Assembly (NCBI GenBank): GCA_023264915.1
Contig: JAHFUU010000233.1
Span: 1-5,282, forward strand
Direction of reading: 5' to 3'
From: Microthrixaceae bacterium
Lineage (GTDB): Bacteria; Actinomycetota; Acidimicrobiia; Acidimicrobiales; Acidimicrobilacustridaceae
DNA length: 5,282 nucleotides
In this document: piece by piece, positions 1-5,282 of the stretch
Layout of the letters: each line of letters begins with the position of its first letter
Position numbering within the stretch: the stretch's first letter is position 1
Program-made: the position numbers and the translations under genes
The notes under the pieces: generated by a model
What the model was told of the DNA's origin: nothing
Seen by the model: only the letters and a program-made list of their open reading frames with translations
Database searches by the model: none

Positions 1-1039
1 CCTGCTGGCCATAGGAGAGGCTCCGAAGCAACAGCAGCGCGACAGCCCCGAGGACAGCGACGTTGAGCGTGGGCACCCTGGCCGCCAGGAGCAGGATGCA
101 CAGTGCAAGCACCAGACCGACGTACTGGTATATGGGGGTCGAGACGCTCGAGAGAAGGATCTGGCGCCGCTGAAGGTGCTCGGCTGCATCCGAGAGGTCG
201 TCGAGGCGCCGGGCATACTCACGCCAGGCACCGAACACCCGGGCCTCACGCGCGGCAGCTGTGACCTCGGATATCTCCTCGCCATAGGCCATCCCGAGCC
301 TGGCCAGCTTCTTGCTAGACCGCTTCAACCGCCGGTTGATCGGCAGCAACAGGCAGGTGAACGCGAGTCCCGAGGCGACGATGAGCGCCGTTCCCCTGAC
401 ATCTATGACCACCGACGCCGTGAGGAATATCGCCAGGGCGAACAGCGCCTTGAGACCTTGGGTGATCGCACCCAGAACCAGGCCTCCCCTTCCGACATAG
501 CTGCCGAACGCGGTGAGGAACTCGCTCGATCGCGTCGACAGCTGCGCGGGCAGGTTGGCCTGGAAGTACTCGTCGGCTATCTGCACCCGCTGCTCGCGTT
601 CCCAGCGCGAGATCATGCGTGCCCGCACCAGCGAGGACACAAGGGTCATGGCCGCCGCAACCGCAACCGCCCCGAGGCACAAGACGATGAGGGTGGTGAC
701 AGGTGCATCGAGGGCCACCGGACCGAGCTTGCCGCTGTAGGTGCCCTTGCCTTCTGAGATCGACAGGGCCACCGGCGCGATCATCACGAGCACGGCGGCC
801 TCGGCCTGGGCGATGACCATCGACAGAGCACCGACTGCCGCGATCGACCTGCCGCACCCCCTGAAGTGACGCTGGCAGCTCTTGAGCACCGGGATGCGCC
901 GCTCGACCAAGCCCCGCACCCGGGAACCGGGCCCTATGGTCGAGCCGCCCATCGAGGCGCCCTGGGCCAGCGTGGTCTCGGGCGGCTCCAGCTGATCATC
1001 CTCCGGGCCCTCGGGGCCAGGTGCAGACCCGCTCGCCAT
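1..1039 (-). CDS. ABC exporter, N-terminal transmembrane domain (3' end beyond window)
   Basis: Reading the minus strand from ATG at 1039 gives 346 residues with no stop before the left edge. Residues 1-60 are a low-complexity, partly acidic N-terminus (GPEGPEDDQLEPPE) with no obvious fold. Hydrophobic stretches follow near residues 65-98, 115-135, 185-215, 217-236, 303-321 and 325-340: the six-helix pattern of a type I ABC exporter. Between them lie typical cytoplasmic-extension sequences, RARMISRWEREQRVQIADEYF (near 139-158, split here as RARMISRWER and EQRVQIADEYF) and EVTAAAREARVFGAWREYA (near 258-275). These resemble the helix 2-3 and helix 4-5 loops of MsbA/PglK-like proteins. The Walker A, signature and Walker B motifs are expected past the left edge, so export activity is inferred. 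ATG 952 (Met30) is an alternative start, since ATG 1039 has no clear ribosome site. The gene follows asnB on the same strand after a 232-bp gap. The substrate is unknown; a lipid-linked glycan is plausible from context. Confidence 0.82.
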   Translation of the reverse strand, partial: MASGSAPGPEGPEDDQLEPPETTLAQGASMGGSTIGPGSRVRGLVERRIPVLKSCQRHFRGCGRSIAAVGALSMVIAQAEAAVLVMIAPVALSISEGKGTYSGKLGPVALDAPVTTLIVLCLGAVAVAAAMTLVSSLVRARMISRWEREQRVQIADEYFQANLPAQLSTRSSEFLTAFGSYVGRGGLVLGAITQGLKALFALAIFLTASVVIDVRGTALIVASGLAFTCLLLPINRRLKRSSKKLARLGMAYGEEISEVTAAAREARVFGAWREYARRLDDLSDAAEHLQRRQILLSSVSTPIYQYVGLVLALCILLLAARVPTLNVAVLGAVALLLLRSLSYGQQ

Positions 1040-1205
1040 CAGCTCGGCACCCGCCGCCGGCCGACAGGCGCGCCGAGCCACATCGGAACCACACGATGCG
1101 ATGTCGAGCCGGATGGCGACGGGGCAGCACGGGCGAGATGCGACACGGATTGAGAGCTCACAGGACTGGGCAGGCACGACGTGTGCTGCACGAAGATCAC
1201 GATCA

Positions 1206-1217
1206 ATGGTAGCTACC
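1206..1217 (-). promoter_or_regulatory. Palindrome GGTAGCTACC overlapping a possible -10 box
   Basis: GGTAGCTACC at 1208-1217 is a perfect 10-bp palindrome. Read on the minus strand, it runs into TACCAT (1211-1206), which fits the loose TAnnnT -10 consensus of high-GC bacteria. No -35 resembling TTGACA lies at the expected distance; the hexamer 17 bp upstream is GTAGCC. If real, it would give the exporter gene a leader of roughly 160 nt. A repressor site or chance occurrence is equally possible. Confidence 0.2.
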
Positions 1218-1240
1218 GCGTGCTCGGCGGCTACGGGACG

Positions 1241-1261
1241 CCAGGGCTGATGCGGCCCCGG
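1241..1261 (-). terminator. Hairpin just after the asnB stop codon
   Basis: On the minus strand, CCGGGGC and GCCCTGG can pair over 7 bp (one G-U wobble) around the 7-nt loop CGCATCA. The stem begins about 11 nt after the asnB TGA, the usual place for an intrinsic terminator. No T-run follows, so it may be a weak terminator, an RNA-stabilising hairpin or a chance GC-rich stem. Confidence 0.35.
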
Positions 1262-1271
1262 ATCGTGCAGT

Positions 1272-3185
1272 TCAGCGGGCCTGGTCCCTGGCCTTGATCC
1301 ATGCCTCGAAGCAGGCGATGGTCCACAAGGGGCCTGCGGCCGGGTCGAACCGGCGGTCAAGGGCTCGACGCAGGTTCCTCACCGCTCTGGGGTCGAAGAT
1401 GCCTTGGTCGACGAGCCACCCGTCCTCGATCCCGTCGACCATGGGCCGCAACGGCCCGCGCAGCCATGAGGGCAGGGGCACCGAGAAGCCCTGCTTGGGC
1501 CTGTCTGCCAGCGCCGTCCCGAAGTAGCGGCGCGCCAGCTCGCGGGGCAGGGTCTTGGCACCGGGCTGGCCAAGCCGCCGAACCTCTGGCTGCATCGCCC
1601 AGCTGGCCACGACAGGTGCGAGGAACGGCACGCGAACCTCGAGCCCGCATGACATCGAGGCCCGGTCGACCTTCACCAGCAAGTCATCGGGCAGGTAGAG
1701 CTCGGCATCGACGGCCTCGGGCCACTGGCCCGGCGACCCGCGCAAGTGATCGCCGACCAGCTCCATGACCGGGGCGAGGGCCGCGGCGGCCTCGCCCGCG
1801 CTGGCGCCGAGCCGGCGAAGGAGCACCGGCGGGATCGCCGCGGACACCTCGGCCCAGCGCTGATCCGGTGCCGACAGCGCCCTGTCGATGCTGCGCAGCC
1901 TGGAGTGTGGCCGAGCCCACCACGACCACACCAGTGACCCCGCCAAGACCTTCAAGCCCGCTCGGGCCCACCTGAACCGCCGCGCGACCCGCGCCGGCTG
2001 ACGCAGCTCCCGGTAACGGCCATAGCCCGAGAAGAGCTCGTCGCCGCCGTCGCCCGCGAGGGCGACCTTGACATGTCCGGCCACGAACCTGCACAGCAGC
2101 AAGGTCGGGATTGCTGACGCGTCCGCGAACGGCTCGTCATAGACGTTGACGAGATCGTTCACGACCGCCAGCGCGTCGTCGACCCCGACGGTGATCTCGT
2201 GGTGGGTCGTGCCAAGGACCTGAGCGACATGGCGCGCATGAGCGGACTCGTCACGGCGCGGATCGTCGATCGCGACCGAGAACGTCTGTATGCCCGGTCG
2301 GTGTGCCGCCGCATGGGCTGCGACCAACGACGAGTCGATGCCTCCTGACAGCAGCACGCCCACGTCGACGTCAGCGACCAGCCGGCTCTCAACGGCCAGT
2401 CGCAGCCGCCGGTCGAGCTCGTCCACGGCCCCGGTCGCCGGTGTGCCCGGGCGCTTGGCCGAGGCCGGGCGCTTGGCCGAAGCCGGTGGGTCCCCTTGGA
2501 ACCGCAGGCCGCCGAGGTCGATCTCAACGTCTCTGAAGTTGGTCCTCTCGACGGTGAGATGGCCGTCGGCGAAGCGGCCATGGTGGCCAGGGGCGAGCTT
2601 GGTGACCCCTTCGGGGATCGAGTCGGGACCTGGCACGTACCCCATGGCCAGGTAGCGCAACACTGCCTGACGGTCTGGGGGCGGCATCGGACCCAACGGG
2701 ACGAAGGCGTGGAGCTCGCTCGCAAAAGCGATGCCGCCGTCGCGCTGGAAGAGGTGAAGCGGCTTCTCGCCGAAACGATCGCGACCGACGAGGAGGCACC
2801 TCTCATCGAGGTTGTACCCGGCGACCGCATACATGCCGTCGAACCGGGCGAAGGCTGCGGCTCCCCAGACGTCCAGGGCCTGCGCGACCACCTCGGTGTC
2901 AGAGCTCGTGGCGAAGCTGACCCCTTCTCCGGCCAGCTCTTCGCGAAGCTCACCGAAGTTGTAGAGCTCGCCGTTGAACACGACCTTCCAGCGTCTCGCC
3001 GCCATGGGTTGGTGGCCGCCCACGATGTCGATGATCGACAGCCGGGCCATGCCCAGCGATGCTCGTTCACCCACCCACCAGCCCCGGTCGTCGGGCCCCC
3101 GGTGCGCGAGCGCCGCCACCATCGCTTGGATCACCTCCGAACCGCCCGAGATGTCGAGGCCGACCCATCCGGCGATGCCGCACAC
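1272..3185 (-). CDS. asnB: Asparagine synthetase, glutamine-hydrolysing (AsnB family)
   Basis: The 637-residue protein would use glutamine and ATP to amidate a carboxylate, classically aspartate to asparagine, in the cytoplasm. GTG 3185 is chosen because it puts Cys at residue 2 (CGIAGWVG), the N-terminal nucleophile of class II glutaminases. An upstream ATG at 3272 would bury that Cys behind 29 residues. Other glutaminase residues are in place: R48 (ARLSI), N71-G72-E73 (FNGELYN) and D96 (SSDTE). VGRDRFGEKPL follows near 133-143. The synthetase half has the ATP-pyrophosphatase P-loop SGGIDSS (280-286), GDGGDE (378-383), the DLLVKVDRASM/LEVRVPF block (about 501-521) and RPKQGFSVPL (562-571). 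Length is near the 600-650 of many long AsnB proteins and above the 554 of E. coli AsnB. The interdomain linker has a duplicated PASAKR (234-245). In this glycan neighbourhood the true acceptor could be a sugar acid; the sequence does not decide. Confidence 0.93.
   Translation of the reverse strand: MCGIAGWVGLDISGGSEVIQAMVAALAHRGPDDRGWWVGERASLGMARLSIIDIVGGHQPMAARRWKVVFNGELYNFGELREELAGEGVSFATSSDTEVVAQALDVWGAAAFARFDGMYAVAGYNLDERCLLVGRDRFGEKPLHLFQRDGGIAFASELHAFVPLGPMPPPDRQAVLRYLAMGYVPGPDSIPEGVTKLAPGHHGRFADGHLTVERTNFRDVEIDLGGLRFQGDPPASAKRPASAKRPGTPATGAVDELDRRLRLAVESRLVADVDVGVLLSGGIDSSLVAAHAAAHRPGIQTFSVAIDDPRRDESAHARHVAQVLGTTHHEITVGVDDALAVVNDLVNVYDEPFADASAIPTLLLCRFVAGHVKVALAGDGGDELFSGYGRYRELRQPARVARRFRWARAGLKVLAGSLVWSWWARPHSRLRSIDRALSAPDQRWAEVSAAIPPVLLRRLGASAGEAAAALAPVMELVGDHLRGSPGQWPEAVDAELYLPDDLLVKVDRASMSCGLEVRVPFLAPVVASWAMQPEVRRLGQPGAKTLPRELARRYFGTALADRPKQGFSVPLPSWLRGPLRPMVDGIEDGWLVDQGIFDPRAVRNLRRALDRRFDPAAGPLWTIACFEAWIKARDQAR
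2448..2483 (-). repeat. 18-bp tandem duplication in the asnB linker (PASAKR x 2)
   Basis: Two adjacent 18-bp copies (2448-2465 and 2466-2483) differ at one base. They keep the reading frame and encode PASAKR twice, at residues 234-245, between the glutaminase and synthetase domains. The flanking residues are also Pro/Gly-rich, so this is probably a flexible linker that tolerates slippage. Confidence 0.85.
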
Positions 3186-3328
3186 GACGGCTATCTTTGC
3201 ACCTGCTTCTGGGCCCACGATCACACCGTGCAGCATCCACCCTTGCCGAACCTGATGACCGAACCTCTCCATGGCTCCTGCACGCCGGGCACCGCACTGG
3301 CCCCTCTCATGACGTGCTCGGGTGAGCC
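3186..3328. promoter_or_regulatory. Divergent promoter region between asnB and GT4
   Basis: This 143-bp region separates the start codons of two outward-facing genes and must hold the promoters for both, unless one is leaderless. I see no confident -35/-10 pair on either strand. A direct repeat of CCGAACCT (3246-3253 and 3259-3266, 13-bp period) lies near the middle and could be a paired operator half-site. The asnB GTG has only A-rich AAAG upstream as a weak ribosome site. Confidence 0.4.
3246..3266 (+). repeat. Direct repeat CCGAACCT, 13-bp period
   Basis: Two exact 8-bp copies at 3246-3253 and 3259-3266 are separated by GATGA. The position in the middle of a divergent intergenic region is compatible with a regulator site. 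The copies are short enough that chance in GC-rich DNA cannot be excluded. Confidence 0.4.
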
Positions 3329-4324
3329 GTGCGGCTAGGGCTGGTCATCAGGGACGGGCGCGACAACCCTGCGGCCCGGGTCAGGTTCCTCGACCTGATC
3401 GCGCGCCTCGACAGCGCCGGCTATGAGACCCGCGTGCTGCCATGGGCACCGCGCACATCCTCGGCTGTCGCAACCAGCTCGGCCCGAGCGCTGGCCCTGG
3501 CTCGGTGGGCCGACGTGGTCGTGCTGCAACGGCCCGTCCAGCCCCCGCCGCTCACCGCGGCGCTGGCGCGCGTGAACCCGCACCTGGTCGTCGACTTCGA
3601 CGACGCGATCTGGTCAGACGGGCGCGGGGGCACCTACCCGCGCTTCGACGAGCGCCTGCGCGCGGCTCTCAAGACCGCGCGTGCGGTGACCGCGGGGAGC
3701 GAGCATCTCGCCCGCTGGGCCCGATCGGTGACCTCTCACACCCTCGTCGAGGTGATCAGGAGCTCTGTCGACCTCGCCGCCGTGCCAGAGAGGACCGAGC
3801 CGGACGTTCCGACGATCGTCTGGGTCGGCACGCCGGGCAACTTCGGCGACTTCAGCGGCGGCGCCCTCGTCGCCCTTCGCGAGCTCGTCGCGACCGGGCG
3901 CGCCCGGATGCGAATCGTGAGCTCTGAGGCCATGCCCCGATCGATGATCGAGACCCAGCACGTTGCCTGGCGCGAGGACACCGAGATGTCCGCACTCGCG
4001 ACCTCGACCATCGGCGTGATGCCCCTGCGCGACGACGAGCGAAGCCGTGGAAGGTGCGGGTACAAGGCCATCCAGTACATGGCCGCGCGCCTTCCAGTGG
4101 TCGCCTCACCGGTCGGTGCGGGGATCGAGCTGGTGCACGAAGGGATCAACGGTCTCCTTGCCGACGGCGCGGGTGAGTGGGCATCTGCGCTCGAGCAGCT
4201 GCTGGACGATCCCGCAGCTGCAATCGAGGCGGGCAGGCAGGGACATGCCTGGGTGAACGAGCACGCCTCGACCGAGGTCGTCGTGAGCCAGCTCGACGCG
4301 GTGCTCCGCTTCGCCGCTGGCTGA
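3329..4324 (+). CDS. GT4-type glycosyltransferase (GT-B fold)
   Basis: This complete 331-residue protein probably transfers a sugar from a nucleotide donor onto a growing glycan at the cytoplasmic membrane face. Features in order: an N-terminal Rossmann-like start (MRLGLVIRDG), VVLQRP (64-69), the acidic VVDFDDAIW (87-95), TAGSEHLARWA (121-131) typical of the end of the acceptor domain, and IVWVGTPGN (173-181) opening the donor domain. The signature RGRCGYKAIQYMA (240-252) leads into LPVVASPVGAGIELV. This matches GT4 proteins with a CG-(F/Y)-K-x-x-Q-Y-M-A motif in place of the classical E-x7-E; family placement is from motif memory. Start is GTG 3329, the first start giving this N-terminus; GGTGAG just upstream is a poor, closely spaced ribosome site. 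The stop lies in the first unit of a 25-bp repeat, so the final residues (RFAAG) are repeat-encoded. The sugar is not predictable. It is followed at 263 bp by the GT2 gene on the same strand. Confidence 0.88.
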   Translation: MRLGLVIRDGRDNPAARVRFLDLIARLDSAGYETRVLPWAPRTSSAVATSSARALALARWADVVVLQRPVQPPPLTAALARVNPHLVVDFDDAIWSDGRGGTYPRFDERLRAALKTARAVTAGSEHLARWARSVTSHTLVEVIRSSVDLAAVPERTEPDVPTIVWVGTPGNFGDFSGGALVALRELVATGRARMRIVSSEAMPRSMIETQHVAWREDTEMSALATSTIGVMPLRDDERSRGRCGYKAIQYMAARLPVVASPVGAGIELVHEGINGLLADGAGEWASALEQLLDDPAAAIEAGRQGHAWVNEHASTEVVVSQLDAVLRFAAG

Positions 4325-4396
4325 GGCGCAAGGCGTCGCCGCTGGCTGAGGGGCAAGGCTTCGCCGCTGACTGAGGGGCAAGGCTTCGCCGCTGGC
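4309..4396 (+). repeat. 25-bp tandem repeat, about 3.5 copies, at the GT4 3' end
   Basis: Units lie at 4309-4333, 4334-4358 and 4359-4383, followed by a partial copy at 4384-4396. The consensus reads CTTCGCCGCTGGCTG then AGGGGCAAGG; units differ from it at one base each. Unit 1 carries the GT4 stop codon. Each unit carries a TGA at the same place, and because 25 is not a multiple of 3 these fall in three different forward frames (4322, 4347, 4372). There are no spacers between units. It could be replication slippage, a local copy of a dispersed genomic repeat, or a terminator-associated element. Confidence 0.9.
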
Positions 4397-4430
4397 CGAC
4401 GAGTCATGCATCGGGGCCAGATCGCCGACC

Positions 4431-4456
4431 CCTCAGCTTCGCGGGGCGCTCTGAGG
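4431..4456 (+). terminator. Weak hairpin after GT4
   Basis: CCTCAG at 4431-4436 pairs with CTGAGG at 4451-4456 around a 14-nt GC-rich loop, about 107 nt after the GT4 stop. The stem is short, the loop long and no T-run follows, so this is a poor intrinsic terminator candidate. Confidence 0.15.
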
Positions 4457-4504
4457 TGCCGACTCGATGCGATCGCCGAGCACACCGTTCGGCGCCAGGA
4501 CCCG

Positions 4505-4524
4505 AAGGCCCACAAAGGCCCACA
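4505..4524 (+). repeat. 10-bp perfect tandem duplication AAGGCCCACA
   Basis: AAGGCCCACA occurs twice in immediate succession (4505-4514 and 4515-4524) in the non-coding region upstream of the GT2 gene. It is the third short tandem duplication in the window. Confidence 0.8.
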
Positions 4525-4570
4525 CCGGTCCCGGACCTCGCCTGGATGGGATGGGAACCCCCGTCAGCGG

Positions 4571-4576
4571 TACCGT
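4571..4576 (+). promoter_or_regulatory. Possible -10 box for a near-leaderless GT2 transcript
   Basis: TACCGT ends 11 nt before the ATG at 4588 and fits the TAnnnT -10 consensus of high-GC bacteria. A start site about 7 nt downstream would leave a leader of only a few nucleotides, in line with the absence of a Shine-Dalgarno sequence before the ATG. No TTGACA-like -35 is visible at 16-19 bp. It sits in overlapping palindromes GGTACC (4569-4574) and CGTACG (4574-4579). Confidence 0.3.
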
Positions 4577-4587
4577 ACGCCTTCGCC

Positions 4588-5282
4588 ATGGACGCCGACA
4601 CCGACCGCGACCTGGACGGGCAAGCCGAGCCGGGCGCGGATCCGCGCGCGGCCCCATCTGGTGGCTCGAGCCAACCAGCGGGAGTGCTGCTGAGCATCGT
4701 GATCAACACCTTCGACCGGCCCGATCTGTTGGCACGCGCGCTCGAGTCGGTGACCTCACAGGCGCGGCCAGATGTCGAGGTGCTCGTGGCCGACGACGGC
4801 TCGGCATCACCGGTGAGGGATCTGGTCGAGGGCAGGTTCCCGGGCGTCGCCTACCTCTGCCAACCCAACGCCGGGCTCTCGGCTGCACGCAACCTGGGTG
4901 CGCGACACGCCCGTGGCCGCTTCGTGATGTTCCTCGACGACGACGACGAGCTCATGCCTGGCGCGGTCAGCGCGCTGGTTGCCCTCCTCGATGCCGACGA
5001 TGTCGGTATCGCTTCGGGTGCTGTCGAGTGGGTCGCTGCCGACGGCACCGTGACGCGGTCCGAGCCGAGGCCCCTCGGGCCCGCGATGGGCGACCTCGTT
5101 GCATCGTTCATCGCCGGCTCGTTCGCCATCCGGGCCGAGCTGCTGGAAGGCGTCGGGGGCTTCGACGAGGAGCTGCGTTGCAGCCACCAGACCGAGCTGT
5201 TCTTGAGGGCCGGCCCCGAGTGCGTGCGACGGGGTTGGCGTGGGGTCGCAACCGCGGCCCCGATCGTAGGGGTCCACCGCTC
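4588..5282 (+). CDS. GT2-type glycosyltransferase (GT-A fold), 3' end beyond window
   Basis: The frame is open from ATG 4588 to the right edge (231 residues). It should encode a cytoplasmic or membrane-associated transferase using a nucleotide sugar. The GT-A core is clear: SIVINTFDRPDLL (36-48), VLVADDGS (65-72) with the nucleotide-binding Asp pair, NAGLSAARNLG (94-104), and FLDDDDEL (115-122) carrying the DxD-type metal site. GSFAIRAELLEGVGGFDEEL (177-196) precedes the acceptor region. Where many GT2 enzymes have ED before (D/E)L-x-x-R, this one reads HQTELFLR (200-207), so the usual catalytic acidic pair looks altered. Residues 1-32 are an acidic, Gly/Pro/Ser-rich tail. GTG 4684 in the same frame would start right at the fold and is an alternative start, but its purine-rich GGGAG abuts the codon. 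ATG 4588 is kept because of the -10-like box just upstream. Donor and acceptor are unknown; the neighbouring GT4 suggests the same glycan pathway. Confidence 0.9.
   Translation, partial: MDADTDRDLDGQAEPGADPRAAPSGGSSQPAGVLLSIVINTFDRPDLLARALESVTSQARPDVEVLVADDGSASPVRDLVEGRFPGVAYLCQPNAGLSAARNLGARHARGRFVMFLDDDDELMPGAVSALVALLDADDVGIASGAVEWVAADGTVTRSEPRPLGPAMGDLVASFIAGSFAIRAELLEGVGGFDEELRCSHQTELFLRAGPECVRRGWRGVATAAPIVGVHR

Larger units (their letters stand above)
1040..1271. other. Gene-free spacer between asnB and the ABC exporter gene
   Basis: No convincing gene is seen here. On the minus strand the exporter frame stays open through the spacer, but it lacks a good start and protein-like content. 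On the plus strand a short frame bounded by stops (about 1154-1288) reads protein-like near 1187-1260 but has no start codon. The spacer holds the asnB terminator candidate (1241-1261) and a 10-bp palindrome next to a possible -10 box (1206-1217). The size of the gap suggests the exporter may have its own promoter. Confidence 0.5.
4325..4587 (+). other. Repeat-rich spacer between the GT4 and GT2 genes
   Basis: No gene with a credible start and protein-like sequence is seen. Besides the 25-bp array it contains a 6-bp stem CCTCAG/CTGAGG (4431-4436 with 4451-4456, 14-nt loop) without a T-run, a 10-bp tandem duplication (4505-4524), the direct repeat GGATGGGATGGG (4544-4555) and a candidate -10 box (4571-4576). 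The gap makes separate transcription of the GT2 gene more likely than tight co-translation with GT4. Confidence 0.55.

Noticed and set aside
176..857. Plus-strand (176-757) and minus-strand (315-857) open frames in the exporter region
   Set aside because: Both overlap the exporter frame that gives membrane helices and ABC exporter loop motifs; their own translations are Arg/Gly-rich with no motifs.
2159..3070. 303-residue minus-strand open frame
   Set aside because: It is out of frame with asnB on the same strand, with Ser/Arg/Thr-rich composition typical of a shifted GC-rich frame.
2496..3338. 280-residue plus-strand open frame
   Set aside because: It lies antisense to the clear asnB coding region and shows no family motifs; high-GC DNA keeps such frames open by chance.
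4309..4396. CRISPR-like array
   Set aside because: The 25-bp units abut directly with no unique spacers, and no cas genes are nearby.
3736..4515. 259-residue minus-strand open frame crossing the 25-bp array
   Set aside because: It is antisense to the GT4 gene, Ser/Arg/Pro/Ala-rich, and its repeat-encoded segment changes with every unit because the period is not a multiple of 3.
4404..4709. Small open frames on both strands upstream of the GT2 gene
   Set aside because: They are Arg/Pro/Ser-rich without ribosome sites or recognisable motifs, and their composition matches random GC-rich sequence.
4807..5277. 156-residue minus-strand open frame
   Set aside because: It is antisense to the GT2 gene, whose frame carries conserved GT-A motifs.
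1..5282. tRNA, rRNA, transposase or integration-site signatures
   Set aside because: I saw no cloverleaf, conserved rRNA segment, transposase motif or terminal inverted repeat with target duplication.

Overview
The window is high-GC DNA with GTG starts, strong G/C preference at third codon positions and few A/T-rich codons. This fits a high-GC bacterium such as an actinobacterium, but no taxonomic marker is present and the lineage cannot be fixed. I read it as part of a cell-surface polysaccharide or glycoconjugate locus: an ABC exporter half, a glutamine-dependent asparagine synthetase (AsnB family), and two glycosyltransferases of different folds.

Layout. Positions 1-1039 (minus) hold the N-terminal membrane domain of an ABC exporter whose ATPase half lies beyond the left edge. 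Positions 1040-1271 are a gene-free spacer with a probable asnB terminator hairpin and a palindrome. Positions 1272-3185 (minus) are a complete asnB-like gene. Positions 3186-3328 are a divergent promoter region. Positions 3329-4324 (plus) are a complete GT4-type glycosyltransferase. Positions 4325-4587 are a repeat-rich spacer, including a 25-bp tandem array that begins inside the GT4 gene. Positions 4588-5282 (plus) are a GT2-type glycosyltransferase cut by the right edge. The two edge genes are open to the window ends and were found by direct translation.

How the genes may work together (inference). The two glycosyltransferases would build a glycan on a carrier. The AsnB-like enzyme would either make asparagine or amidate a sugar acid in that glycan, as proposed for AsnB homologues in O-antigen clusters. 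The ABC exporter would move the product or its lipid-linked precursor across the membrane. AsnB and the exporter run leftward, the glycosyltransferases rightward, from a shared 143-bp region.

I found no clear novel system, CRISPR array, RNA gene or mobile element. The most unusual features are short tandem duplications: 25 bp x ~3.5 at the GT4 3' end, with stop codons in all three forward frames; 18 bp x 2 in the AsnB interdomain linker; and 10 bp x 2 upstream of the GT2 gene.
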